Positions 1-10,460 of a DNA stretch of 28,027 bases are shown here, piece by piece. The notes under the pieces were generated by a model. It ran no database searches, was not told the origin of the DNA, and saw only the letters and a program-made list of their open reading frames with translations. The translations under genes were made by a program, and so were the position numbers. Within the stretch, counting starts at the first letter, position 1, and the number at the start of each line of letters is the position of its first letter. This DNA is from Chara braunii. Its lineage: Eukaryota; Streptophyta; Charophyceae; Charales; Characeae. The DNA is taken from contig BFEA01000285.1 of the NCBI GenBank assembly GCA_003427395.1, forward strand, positions 925,982 through 954,008, in the 5' to 3' direction.

Positions 1-599
1 AGCCTCAGTCTCAGATTGTACGTGGGCGTGGGTCTCGACACCAGAGAGGAGCAGTGAAAAGAGATTGAGAGAGATGGACTAAAGGGATGAGTGAGAACTC
101 TTGAGAGGTGCTGACCACGCTCGTTTATGTGTACTTTCTGAGATTATTATGAGTTATCATTCTTCCCTCACTCAATTGCTCATGTCTTTGCTCGAGTTAG
201 TCAGTCTTATTTTCTGCATTATTCTTGTTCGGTGATTACCTTCGCGGATATTTTGTCACAGTTCTTAAAATCAGATCGACATAATTGATGCATGCACAGC
301 ACCCCATAATTTTATAATTATTATTTGCAAAATTTTCTGCTGGTCCGAATCAAAGTAAAAGATTCCTAAGACCGGGGACCGGCGAAGACCGCAATTGAAG
401 GATCTCGGTCGAAGCCGGACGCACACAACAGGAATGGATTTGTATTATTTAATTTATTTTATTCATTGCAAACGCATACAAAATCCTGTGTGACAGCCTG
501 TTGGCTTTCCGGTCGCCCTGAGAGGCCCGACTGAAAAAAAGTGTGACACTGAGCCGACTTCTCGGCCGTAGCACAGGCCTCTGCTCCCCGCTCTCCTCG
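1..599. other. no gene seen; possible leader of element A
   Basis: I see no protein domain, RNA gene or terminal repeat here. The stretch precedes the gag-like sequence of element A, so it may be its leader or LTR. However, I could not find a second copy of it in the 3' part of A (6024-7900) that would define an LTR. AT-rich patches occur near 310-335 and 445-470. Confidence 0.4.
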
Positions 600-1302
600 C
601 CGCCAAAACGGTGGCGCAACACTCGTCCGCCTGACGGACATTGCCTTGTATGACGGTACAGGCATACGCGTGTCTCGATGGCTACAGTCTGCCACCCGCA
701 CCCTCCAGCTCATGGGCGCCCCACCCGACACGTGGGTGGCTCACCTCTCCACGCGTGTGCGTGGCGGTCCTTCCAACGCCTAGGAGGATTTTTACACTTA
801 CTCCCTTCGTGCGGGTCGGACTCCGACCTTCATGGATATCCAGGCGTTCCTCGAGGATCGCTTCGGAGCCCGACATGACGTGAGTGACGCCTTCGAGCGT
901 GTCGTCACTACACGCTGGTCTGGCTCTGGTGGCGCTGTCGGCCTGGATCTCCACATCCAGGTCTTTCAGGACGCCCGCCTCATTTGTGATGTGTCATTCC
1001 TTCCCGAGGCTGCCCTTATCGATCGTTTCCTGGCCAGCCTTCCCCTTGAGTACCGCTCCGAGCTATGGCGTTACGAATTCACATCGGCCCTGCAGGCTTA
1101 CGAGGCCGCCAGGGTCCATCAGCAGATGCGGACCCGTCTTCAACACACTTCCTCCTCTCAACCTCAGCGTGCTGGTAACACCCCCTCCTCCTCTCACGAC
1201 ACTTCCCGACGCCATTCCCCTTTCCACGGTTGCCCCCGCCGTTCCACGCAGCAGGGCCGCCACTTCTCGCGCCGCTTCAGCACGCTCGAGTATGGTGAGT
1301 AG
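600..1302 (+). pseudogene. gag-like capsid sequence of element A, one internal stop
   Basis: Gag forms the virus-like particle that packages retrotransposon RNA. One frame runs from about 600 to 1302. It is interrupted only by TAG at 781-783, just before the codons for EDFYTYSL, where a Trp codon is the likely original. After the stop it continues with MDIQAFLEDRFGA and a helical capsid-like part (residues such as FLASLPLEYRSELW, then YEAARVHQQM). The C-terminal 50 residues are Ser/Arg/His-rich; a clean CCHC zinc knuckle is not visible. The gag call rests on position before protease and RT and on the character of the sequence. No catalytic motif could confirm it. Confidence 0.6.
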
Positions 1303-2091
1303 GACGTTGTTGCCCCGCTGTCACCAGAGGGTGACCATAGCGACGACCTCGACCTCGACGAGGCAGTCCACTACACCTGGAGGACTCTACTCTCCCTATG
1401 GTTGAGCGCCTCCAGCTCATCCTCTCCGCCCTCTCCCGGACACGCAACCGCCCCGGTCACGTTGGTGCATCGCCCCCCGAGGTCCCTCAGCAGGACCTCC
1501 CTCAGGGCTTTGTCCCTCCTGGCGGTGTTCTTTCCGCTGAGGAACGCGCGACCATTTTGGGTTGGCGTGGGTATTTGCGCTGCCACTAGGACGGTCATAC
1601 CTCCTCGCGGTGCCTTTACACTGCCGCCCTCAACCGCCACTACGCTGACCTTTCCCGCCAACGTCGTAATCAGTCCTTCCCCGACGCCTTGCATCCCCGC
1701 GGCGCCTCCTAGCCACGGTGCACTGTACACCTGCGCCCTCCTCAGTAGTCGGCTTCCCGACATCCCCGTCACGGTTTGCCCCTCTTGCTACTGGAGTTGA
1801 GGTCTCGCAAGACCCGGCAGAATGTACTCAGCCCTCTGTCGCAGAATTATCTGCGCCTCTGCAGACCACCGTCTACCCTCCTACCCCGCCGCGACTACCG
1901 ACTCGTCGAGCCATTCGCTCAGCCTATTGCAGCGAGCAGCTTGCGACTCGTGAGGACGTTGTGTCCTCTCTTCTAGACTTGAGCATGCTCCAGGCTCGTC
2001 AGGATCGACTCACCCTCCATGTCGCTGCACTGCGTCACCTTCTCACCATCCTCTCTGACCCTGATCGCACCCTCCCGATCATCCCCGTATG
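1303..2091 (+). other. degenerate gag-protease linker of element A
   Basis: This stretch between gag and protease is C-rich and codes in fragments in all three frames (for example 1402-1800 and 1718-2092), none with a domain I recognise. It is probably the decayed gag C-terminus and protease N-terminus of element A. Confidence 0.4.
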
Positions 2092-2461
2092 ACTGGGGAC
2101 CTCCACAAGGGTGTACTCAGCACTGTGGGATTCCGGTTCTCAGGGCGACTTCGTTCAGCCTCGTGTGGTAAAAGAAGCCCGCTTACCCACGACAGGATCT
2201 CTGACTCCCATCTTTGTCACCATAGGGGATGACACGATCCAACGCTTCTTCGATCAGACAGTCACCGACCTCCCTTTCTTCCTCACTCTCGAGCCGACTG
2301 ATCGTCCCCCGGCGTCTCGTCGCCACCGCTCCTCCACACATTTCGATGTGATGGAGACGGGGTACGATTTCATTCTCGGTACTCCGTGGTCTCGTCGGTT
2401 CCGCAGCACCGAGGCCGATTGGGCAACCAACACTCTCGTTCTCAAAACGAAGTGTGGATAG
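2092..2461 (+). pseudogene. retropepsin-like aspartic protease fragment, element A
   Basis: This frame carries the aspartic protease signature ALWDSGSQGDFV (Asp-Ser-Gly instead of the more usual Asp-Ser/Thr-Gly-Ala) and, about 80 residues later, FILGTPW, which matches the conserved hydrophobic-G-x-x-W strand of Ty3/Gypsy proteases. The enzyme would cut the Gag-Pol polyprotein. The open stretch ends with TAG at 2459-2461, before the RT frame resumes at 2530 in another frame. Length and motif spacing are right for the family. It is a fragment of a dead copy. Confidence 0.75.
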
Positions 2462-2529
2462 AAGTATCGCGTACCTTTCATAGGTACCACCGCGACACCA
2501 CGCCCCGATCCTCCTCCTCATAGCCTTCC

Positions 2530-4339
2530 GTGCCCACACCATCTCCTACGCTCACTGTCACCTTGCCTCGACAGTTTGCTCACTTTATCCGACAGGACGA
2601 CGTCACCTTCTTTATGGTGAACGTTACAGATCTCTTACACTATGATCCACCCTGTCCCGACGCCGAGCTCATCCCTCTAGAGCCAGATCCTCCTTCTATC
2701 TCCATGGTTCCCATCTCTACTTCTCACCCTCCGCCGTCCGTCGAGTTCACCCCGTCGTCACGCGTTGATGCTGACGCTGAGGAACTCGCACTATATACGG
2801 TTGACCTGGAGCCCGCAGTTCGTAACCTCATTCAAGAGTACCATGACGTTTTCCCATCGTCATTCTCGTATACCGGCATCCCACCGATGCATGACGTCGA
2901 ACACTCCATCCCGCTTGTGCCTAACTATCGTGTTCACCACAAGGCACCCTATCGACTCTCGATCCCCGAGGCCACTGAACTCAAACGTCATCTTGAGGAG
3001 CTCCTGAGACTGGGTTTCATTAAACCCAACAACTCCCCGTGGGGTGCACCCGTCCTCTTTGCTCGCAAAGCGGATGGAACTCTTCGTCTCTGCATTGACT
3101 ACTGCGGTCTCAACCGCTACACGGTTAAGAACAGCTACCCCATGCCTCGTTCCGACGAGCTGTTCGACCGCCAGCAGGCAACCGCTTCTTTACGAAGATT
3201 GATCTTCGTAGCGTTTACCATCAGATCCGCTTCGCTGCAGCGGACCAGCCGAATACAGCGTTTCGATCACGCTTCGGCCACTACGAGTTTACAGTGATGT
3301 GGTTCGACCTCACAAACGCACCCGGTATCTTCCAGAGGGCGATGAACAACATCTTCAGGGACACCCTGGAGCAGTGCGTTCTCGTCTGCCTCGACGATAT
3401 CCTGGTCTACAGTTGTACCCTTGAGGAGCACCTCAGACACCTCCACAATTTCCTTGACCGCTTGCGCAGACATGGCTTCTACGCCAAGCTGAGCAAGTGC
3501 CGCTTTGCCCAGCATAAAGTGGATTTCTTACGACACTACGTGTCTGACCAGGGTCTCCACATGGACGACGCGAATATCACTTCTATTGCGGAGTGGCCCG
3601 TCCCCACATCCGCCAAGCAGCTTCGCAGCTTCCTAGGCCTTACCAGCTCCTATACTAATTTCATCCAGGGATACGTTAGGTATTCCTACGTCCTTACCTC
3701 CACCCTTCTCTGGAAGAACCCGCCATGGGTTTGGACACCCCTCCACGAGGACGCTTTTCTCGCCCTCAAGAAGGCGGTGACATATCCACCGGTTCTTCAC
3801 CTACCCGATTTTCATCGTCCTTTTATCCTTACCACCAATGCGTCAGACTTTGCTGTAGGAGCAGTGTTTTCTCATATTTTCCCCTCCTCTCCCGATTCCT
3901 CTCATCCTCGTATCCCTCGCTTCCCACCCCCTACCCCTACCATTGCCTCCCGCCTGACGCCTACTCGTCTAGCTACTGACGAGCCTTCTTTTGACTATTC
4001 TCCAACCATCGCCGAGGACGGCACTGTCGAGTCTCGCTCAGGTGATTGCCCGATAGCCTTCTACTTCCATTAACTTTTGCCCGCCGAGATAAACTACACT
4101 GCTGATGAACGTGAGGTTCTCGCAGTAGTTTATGCCGCTCGGCACTGGCATCACTACCTGCACGGGGCACTATTCACGGTGCGCACGTCCTGGTTTTTCT
4201 GACAAAGTCGAAGCTCACTCCTCGACAGGCTCACCGATGGCGCGACCTATCCGAGTTTAGTTTCACCACTGAGCACATCAAGGGTGAGACTAATCGGGTC
4301 GCAGAGGCCTTATCACGGCGCCCTGACCACGATGAGGAG
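2530..4339 (+). pseudogene. reverse transcriptase and RNase H of element A, frameshifted
   Basis: RT motifs appear in order: YRLSIPEATELKRHLEELL, the GFIKPNNSPWGAPVLF block, LCIDYCGLN (normally CIDYRGLN), then a frameshift near 3180 to TKIDLRSVYHQI and FGHYEF. The conserved PFGLTNAP reads WFDLTNAP. The catalytic YxDD box at about 3388-3399 reads CLDD, so the Tyr is Cys. RNase H starts at LTTNASDFAVGAV near 3830, where the first catalytic Asp (normally TTDAS) is Asn. It passes a TAA at 4071-4073 and a second frameshift near 4190, and ends with the HIKGETNRVAEALSRR block near 4320. Even with the frame restored these active sites look damaged. Confidence 0.9.
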
Positions 4340-5240
4340 CAGATCCAGCTCGCTTCCATCTCGGTCACCACCATCCACCACTCGATGATCGAGGAGTTTC
4401 GCACTGAGTACCGCCACTGCCCCGACTATCGCGACATCCATGCGACCCTTCGGAGTGGCAAGACCATTCGGAACTACTCTCTCGGGAACAACAGTCTTGT
4501 GTACTGACACAGTTCACAGGGCACCAGAGAGTCCCGTATTTGCGTTCCCTCCACGGGACAGCTACGTGTCCGGGCAGTAGCAGAGTTCCATGACCAGGCA
4601 GCCGCCGGTCATATGGGCTTCCACAAGACGTTGGCTCGTGTGAGCCGCCTGTACGTCTGGCCGAAGCGCAAGGACTTTGTGAAGAACTACGTTGCAGAGT
4701 GTCCCACCTGTCAGGAGGTGAACAATGCGACCCATCTGCCTTATGGTTTGCTCCAACCTCTTCCTATCCCTGAGGGTCGTTGGCAGTCCATCTCGATGGA
4801 CTTTATCGGTCTTCTTCGTCCTCCGACCCCCCGCGATCATGATGCTATCTTGGTCGTCGTCGATCGCTTCACAAAGCGTGCACGCTTTGTTCCGTGCCGC
4901 TATGCCATCAGTGCACGTGAGGTCGCCGACATCGTGTTTGACCGAGTCATGTGTAACCACGGCTTACCTTTGAGCTTCATATCTGACCGTGACCCGCGCT
5001 TTACCAACCGATTTTGGCGCTCTCCTTGTCTTACCATCCCCAGACTGATGGTCAGACCGAGGTCACGAACAGGACTCTCGGAGATATTCTCCGAAAGATT
5101 GTTCGTGACGACCAGCAGTAGGATCTCCATCTTGCCCACGCGGAGATAGCCTACAACCACCCCGTCTCCGAAAGCACGGGGATGTTGCCTTACTATTGCG
5201 ACCTCGGCTATCACCCTCGGGTTCCCTCGGACTTCCTTTG
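4340..5240 (+). pseudogene. integrase zinc-binding and catalytic core, element A, with core deletion
   Basis: The integrase joins cDNA to the chromosome. The HHCC zinc module is present (FHDQAAAGHMG, then CPTCQ), followed by catalytic Asp 1 in SISMDFIG and Asp 2 in FISDRDPRF (4985-4987). The catalytic Glu in TDGQTE is at 5059-5061. The distance from Asp 2 to Glu is 74 bases, whereas the family rule of 35 intervening residues needs 108. About 34 bases are therefore missing, and the frame changes. In-frame stops lie at 4505-4507 (TGA) and 5119-5121 (TAG), each where a Trp fits. The sequence stays recognisable to GMLPYYCDLGYHPRVPSDF, ending about 5240. Confidence 0.88.
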
Positions 5241-5250
5241 ACCGTCACAA

Positions 5251-6023
5251 ATGCACCCCAACACGAGTTGTCCTGCGCTGGATGATTGGGTTGCACACGT
5301 GACATCGATCATGAAGACCACACATAAGCACATAGCCGCTTTCCAGACTCGCATGGCATCACGTGTGAACCGATCGAGGATGGATCATCCATTCAAAGTT
5401 GGTGATGATGTGCTTATCGACGCCCGCTACTTACAGCTCGAAGCGGACACGCTTCGCAAGTTTTGGTGTGCTTCTTTGGTCCATGCCGCATTTTCTTGGC
5501 CGTCGGTTCTGATACGGCTTCTAGCCCGGTCAGCTTTCGTGTGAAGTTGCCCGACTACATACGCCAGGCTCGTGTGCACGATGTCTACCACGTCTCGTTA
5601 CTGCGTCCGTACCGCAGACCGTCTGAGTGTTTCGCTGGACGACCATACGAGCGCCCTCCACCCATCATGGTGGACGGTCATGAGGAGTTCCTCGTTTCAG
5701 ACAACATTGGTCGCCGAGTCACCGACGACAACCCTCCTCACGTCGAGTATCTCGTACGTTGGAATGGTTACCCTGATGAGGAGGCTACTTGGGAGCCCCT
5801 TGAGCACTTGCAACACGCTCGCATGTTGGTGCGTGCCTATGATCGTGCTCGTCGTGCTGGGTTGACTGCTCCTCCTCAGCCCATTAACCCTCCTCCTTCT
5901 CCCTCGGCTGAGGAGACAACAAAAGTCGAGCCTGCTCCATCTGAGGCAGACCTTCAGCAGCAGCCGGATGCTTCTGAGCGTCCACAGCGCACTCGTCGTC
6001 GTCCTGCTCGATACGACGATTGA
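5251..6023 (+). pseudogene. integrase C-terminus and chromodomain, element A
   Basis: The first part (to about 5465) has the integrase C-terminal MASRVNRSRMDHPFKVGDDV block. A frameshift near 5465 leads to SFRVKLPDYIRQARVHDVYH and SLLRPYRR, the usual end of Ty3/Gypsy integrase. A chromodomain follows at about 5682-5847 with HVEYLVRWNGYPDEEATWEP, including the aromatic residues that form a methyl-lysine cage. In chromoviruses this domain steers integration to particular chromatin. The tail is Pro/Glu-rich and ends in a basic RTRRRPARYDD. The chromodomain itself is uninterrupted. Confidence 0.9.
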
Positions 6024-6760
6024 CTCTGACCTATCTTCCCACGTCTTTGACTTCTCAGTACTCCATCCACTCTAATTTTTCCACTTCAGCTCGTCGACGT
6101 TGCGGCTCTTCCTCGACGGCATTCTAGACTTCTCATCATGGACGTCATCGACAGCTTCAGTGACTTCATCACGATCAACTCTGCCTACTTCAGACGCCAT
6201 CACCCTTTGACCACTTTACCCTATACAGTACCCTGGTTGTGTCGCATGATGGTCTCCCTTCGCCGAGTTCCTCTGAGTTGGGCTCTCCGTTGGTATACGC
6301 ATAGGCATCGGGACCGTAGCGTTGCCCTGGCTTCCCAACTTCCGGATCTAGCTCCGACTTCCCTCACTTTAGGAGTCATTTGCATGATTCCCTTATCGAT
6401 TACCTTTCTACCCTTTGTCGGCCCTTACGCCTAGTTAGCCAGCCTTGCATGCTTCATCTAGGTGCGCCCAGTATACCAGGCTCCCTTGTTCCCTTGCATG
6501 GTCGACCCTCCATAGCGGTCACCCCTTTAGTCGAGCATTACCCGCCCTGATGGTCTATCTGTTAGGGTCATTGGTTCTGTTCGCTCCCAGTTCCCTACCC
6601 TCATTGAGCCTGATGACATGTGTTCCCCCTGTCACTATGTGTGGATGCCCTTAGGAGTTATCGACCCCTAAGCTGCATTCGCCACCCTCAGAGACCATCC
6701 CACCCTTTGGTTTGTGACACACTCCCCCTGTGACATATGGTTGACTTGTTGTTGCTTTGT
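6024..6760 (+). other. 3' untranslated region of element A, no gene
   Basis: This follows directly after the last codon of element A. Short open stretches exist (6138-6434, 6445-6654) but show no domain or family resemblance. It is probably the untranslated 3' region or the start of an LTR. A TG dinucleotide in TGTGACAC near 6715 could be an LTR start, but no matching end was found. Confidence 0.4.
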
Positions 6761-6766
6761 TGCTCT

Positions 6767-7010
6767 CAGCCTGAGGCTACTGCCTCTGACATTTCTAGGA
6801 TTTAGTTGTTCTCCTTTTGCTGTTCTTAGGACTTATACACTAGTTAGTTGTTTCGAGACTGAGGCTACCGCCTCCAACATTCTAGGGTTTAGTTGCCATT
6901 ACTTTTTGCTTTCCTAGGACATGTATGCTAGTTAGTTGCTTCTGCTTTCACTTAGGCTGTTAGCTGTGACATTGTTGTTTTGTGACATTTTCTATCCTAG
7001 GTTGCATCGC
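6767..7010 (+). repeat. degenerate 88-92 bp tandem repeat, 2.6 copies
   Basis: The motif CTGAGGCTACYGCCTC occurs at 6771 and 6859, and CTAGTTAGTTG at 6840 and 6929, giving a period of 88-89 bases. A third, weaker copy starts with CTTAGGCTGTTAG at 6951 and runs to about 7010. It lies in the 3' region of element A. Tandem blocks of this kind are common in the 3' UTR or U3 of LTR elements. Confidence 0.7.
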
Positions 7011-7079
7011 ATGGACTCAGCATGGAGCTTGCTCCGCATCCTAGACTGCTCAGGTTTTCTTTTTCTTTGGTAGAGTTCC

Positions 7080-7440
7080 GCTTCTTGGCGGAAGCGTGCT
7101 TGTATCTAGGCGATCCATCACAGGTCGAGGATCGTGTAGCGGACCTCTAGTTGGCCTGTTCTCACAGGCCTATGTTGTATTCGGGGCAGTCCAGTCCAGG
7201 CCGGTACCTCTGTTGGTACCAGCCAGTCCAGTCCAGTCCCGTCAGTCCGTTGGGGTATACCCCAGTTGTTATCTGTTTTCCGATTCATTCTACATTCGCA
7301 CACTTCGGAGTACGTGCGTTGGAGTCTGGTATGGAAGCTGCGTTGTGTCGTCTCGCTCCCCCTTCTTCCTCCATCTCCATCTCTACCTAAGGCGGAGCAC
7401 CACACCTGGTGGGTCCGCCACACTGGTGTTGTAGCTCGGC
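7080..7440 (+). repeat. hairpin-rich region with CAGTCC repeats
   Basis: Several hairpins can be read: CCGCTTCTTGGCGGAAGCG near 7080, TGGGGTATACCCCA near 7250, and GGCGGAGCACC paired with GGTGGGTCCGCC near 7391. At 7188-7250, CAGTCC units sit on both sides of GGTACC-TCTGTT-GGTACC. I see no coding sequence. It may be an LTR or UTR of element A. Confidence 0.45.
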
Positions 7441-9015
7441 GTGAATAACATTTGTTTGCTGGATCTTCTAATCCTCATCTGACATGGGTTGTTGTTGGCT
7501 GACTTGCAAGCCAGCAGACTGACTAATGAAAGGTTGGGACATACCCGGACTGACACGAAGTGGCCTGAGACGAGGCCGGTGGCCCGGTGACATTGTAGAT
7601 GCGGTAGCCATGGCTGCCTCCACTACGGCCCTAGCGTCTCCTGCTAACGCTACTGCTAGTGCCCATCTGCGTTGGCTGTTGCTTCCCTTGCCCTCTGCAA
7701 GGTTCTCCTCTCTCTGGCTTCTCTTCGTAGTCTCCTTTCCTCTCCTGGCTCTAACACCAAGAAAGTGGTTGGCTGACTGAGTATAAGCCGGTAAGCCTCC
7801 TATCGCCCTGGTCTAGTCCCTCAACCTCACTGTCATCTCCACTCATGGGCTACGCGTGGCATGCGATCTGCACTAATGTCCTCGCTGAGACCTACCGCAG
7901 CGTGGCATCCAACCAATTCTTAAAATAAAATAAAATAATTATTGGGTCCAGATATGTCAGAAAGTACTCAAGCGGTAACAACATATAAGCGTAGACCCCT
8001 ACAAATGATTCTACTCCTAGTTTCACTTGTCTAAAACAGATTGCGATGCAGCAAAGAGCAAATCACTACTTCGCCTGCAACAGTCTGTCAGTTGTCAACA
8101 AAGTCCGTAACAACTAATGAAAAATGAAAATAAAATCATTTGCTGGAATGCAAGCATAATGGAAATATACAATAATTAACAATCGAACATCTTCTGGAAT
8201 CCTCCCTCCCCCTCAATCCTTCTTGAGTTGTCACGTTGTGTCGACGTCCCGAAGGCTTTGGTTGAGCGGTGCGTCTAAAGGTGTGAACACAAGCCACCCC
8301 TGTGCCCCAAGTCAGTTCAGAACTGGCCAGCGCCATCCATACTATTTTTATACTTGCGTACAACAGGAGTCGTGTATCCCTGCCGAAGTCCCTTTATAGA
8401 CGATCAGGTACTCGTCTCTCCCTCATAGGGCTGGCCTGCCCGACACGACCTCTATAGCGCAACAAGCAGACCAAAGGACAAGCAGCAAAGCGTGCGTGCT
8501 CTACTCCAGTGGGTTGGCATGGTGACCGTGACCTTAGTGGTTCGTCTAGGGCCCTTCAGACGCAACTTTCGTCTCCCATCAGCATGCTCCCAAGAAGAAT
8601 GTCGACTCTCAACGTTGAGTGCTCGCGACGCCTCACAATGAGAGGACTCTCAAGACAGAACTCACCTCCTCATGGTAAGAAGTGACGAAGAGGGTACATA
8701 AAGTAAGGAGCAACGTATTTCATAATGCTGCCCCCAACCAGAGATTTCTCACCAGTAACCTAACGTGCACTTAAGATGACCGGTCGATGTCTCGAGACAA
8801 CTCACAATATAATGCATTCCACCTCAGCCTAAATGTCACTCAGCAAGCTCTCATCATCCAGCAATCATCTCTATGTCACCACATAGCCTTCCTGGCACGC
8901 CCTCAAGTCCCAGGGCCGTCGATCCTCCCACGGCACAAACCTTATCACTGCCTGGCAAACCCACGTCGAAGCACCAAACAACTATTGCAATGGAGCTAGC
9001 GGAGCGAACCAGCTC
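7441..9015. other. no gene seen
   Basis: No domain, tRNA or terminal repeat is visible. An AAAAT-type run is at 7921-7940. A TATAAAAATA-like motif reads on the minus strand near 8345. The last bases (9003-9019, GAGCGAACCAGCTCCGAT) form the left flank of element B and resemble the 3' end of initiator tRNA-Met once B is removed; see findings. Confidence 0.4.
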
Positions 9016-9019
9016 CGAT
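9016..9019. repeat. left target site duplication of element B (CGAT)
   Basis: CGAT immediately precedes the left LTR edge and matches the four bases directly after the right LTR edge (18121-18124). Ty3/Gypsy elements usually give 5 bp, so 4 bp is slightly short. The fifth base differs (C before the left copy, A after the right one). Confidence 0.75.
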
Positions 9020-9924
9020 TGAAATCAGACTCGACTTATTCACACTTTTCATGCACGTGAACAGCAGGACGACAAATTGGCGACATGCGCCCACACAGAA
9101 CTCAGAGATATGGCTTCCAAGTAACAGTTCGCTTCCACTGGCTATGGCGACTGTGCGCCTCAAAGAACTCACTGTTCACACTCTGGATCACCCTGGATGT
9201 CCCATGCACATCACTCTGAACACTCACACAGTACACACACACTGCACTCTACACTAAGCTATGGCAGCAATGGTTGCTGCTACCTATCGCTATGGCTACA
9301 CTGCTTCACTCTCCCCCACTTCATCTTCGGGCTCCCTGCAGACCTCCTTGCACAAGACGCTGAGGCAGCGCTTCCGCATGGCTTCCGCATGAATGAATGA
9401 ATGGCTGGACGCAGCCTCTTGATTTATACTTTTGTGCCTCGCTGGTCTGCCCTGTGTCCCCTGGCCCACGGTGCACACAATCCCAGACAGTACTTGCTTG
9501 ACTAGACCGGACTGGGTGGATTGGGACTGCTGACTGGACTAGGTGGACTTCCACCACTTGACCACTTGCCTCTGCCTAACGTAGGCTGACTCCAAAAGGC
9601 CGCTTCTAGAAACCTCTAACTTGGCCTTTCGGTACGGTAGCAGCTACGACTTTGCCCTTTCAGGTAAGTAGCAGCTACGACCTTGACCCTTCAGACGGTC
9701 TACAGCTACGACCTCTGGACTGTCTAGACTCCTACTCAACAGGTCTATAGTTCGAATCCCTTCTACCCTGAGACCTACGAAATCCTACCTACCACTGGCG
9801 GTCCTATAGGTCGTAGGTTCAATTCTACGGGTTGACACTGGTACTGTACACAGGTAAGATGGGGAACTAGGGATCGAGCCCTGGGGTCTGCATCAGCTAC
9901 TTCGAACTGGTGAATACCGTTTCA
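9020..9924 (-). repeat. 3' LTR of element B, complete, 905 bp
   Basis: Reading on the minus strand, the LTR starts TGAAACGG at 9924 and ends CTGATTTCA at 9020, with the canonical TG...CA. It aligns along its whole length with 17185-18120 apart from the N gap there. It holds a TATAAA on the minus strand (9428-9423), which would sit in U3. Near the U3 start, 9866-9882 reads as a tRNA T-arm-like GGGCTCGATCCC on the minus strand; the same motif is conserved in element C. Confidence 0.93.
9423..9428 (-). promoter_or_regulatory. TATA box of the element B LTR
   Basis: TATAAA on the minus strand within AGTATAAATCAAG. A TATAAA occurs at the equivalent place in the diverged LTR of element C (19865-19860), also after a conserved GCTGCCTCTT-type segment. 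That conservation supports a real Pol II promoter that starts the genomic RNA. In the right LTR of B the site falls inside the N gap. Confidence 0.65.
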
Positions 9925-9936
9925 CTCCCGCCGGCC
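9925..9936 (-). promoter_or_regulatory. polypurine tract of element B
   Basis: On the minus strand GGCCGGCGGGAG directly precedes the 3' LTR. The same place in element C reads GGATGGCGGGAA. A purine run abutting the LTR is where second-strand synthesis is primed. It partly overlaps the end of the pol frame. Confidence 0.6.
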
Positions 9937-10460
9937 TAAATTCGAGGTCCTCCGAGAAAATTACAGTCCAAGGCAAGACCTTTACCTCTCTGTTGTCGCT
10001 CGTAGGCCCGGACTATATCGGGAGTTGTCTCTAGAAGTTCAGATCTCGTAAACCAGAGGTCGTCTTCCGGTTCTTGATAACTAAAATGAACCTTGTACTG
10101 TTTCTGTGGACGACCTTTACCTCCAGTTTTGAATACATCTTCAGCCACTATGCCATCGATGTCATACCTTCCATCCATATCGGGCGGAATCATAGACCTA
10201 CGGGATGGAAACTGATCACTTGTCTGACAAGGTAACAACTTCGATGCATGAAAAAATGGGTAAGTGTGGAGGTGTGCTGGGAGTTCTATGGTATAAGACG
10301 GTCCATCTTCGCCGCCCTTGACTTCTAGAACCGGCCACGGTCCTCTATACGTAAGCAGTAACTTTTGCGAAATGTTCTCTTCAGGCACAAACTCTTTAGA
10401 CTGGACCCAGACCAAGTCGCCTACTTGGAACTGTGAAGGGCGACGATGCTTGTTCGCCTA
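9936..10460 (-). pseudogene. integrase C-terminus and chromodomain-like tail, element B
   Basis: This continues the pol frame after TAG at 10460-10458. The early part has QVGDLVWVQSKEFVPEE, the usual post-core block of Ty3/Gypsy integrase, then KLLLTYRGPWPVLEV. From about residue 84 of the 159-residue open stretch (start 10415) comes a chromodomain-like segment: YDIDGIVAEDVF, a GGKGRPQKQYKVHF strand, and EPEDDLWFTRSEL. It is less typical than the one in element A, because the canonical WKGY is replaced by FSYQ. The stop replaces a glutamine, as element C keeps CAA at the matching codon (20687-20685). Confidence 0.85.

Larger units (their letters stand above)
600..6023 (+). mobile_element. Element A: degenerate Ty3/Gypsy chromovirus (internal region)
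   Basis: The order gag, protease, reverse transcriptase, RNase H, integrase, chromodomain is that of a Ty3/Gypsy chromovirus, an LTR retrotransposon that copies itself through RNA and integrates as cDNA. All domains are on the + strand but are spread over three reading frames. I count in-frame stops at 781, 4071, 4505 and 5119, frameshifts near 3180, 4190 and 5465, and a deletion plus frameshift in the integrase core near 5025. The copy cannot make a working polyprotein. No flanking LTR pair could be recognised, so the outer limits are open; the 5' LTR may lie left of the window. Confidence 0.88.

Noticed and set aside
341-351. TGGTCCGAATC as a possible PBS for element A
   Set aside because: No LTR end (CA) precedes it at the right distance and I could not match it to a tRNA 3' end.
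1-400. 5' LTR of element A
   Set aside because: No second copy of this sequence is visible downstream of A, so an LTR cannot be claimed.
3294-4073. Element A as a young, possibly active copy because this RT frame is long
   Set aside because: Neighbouring frames are broken, and catalytic residues are changed within this frame.
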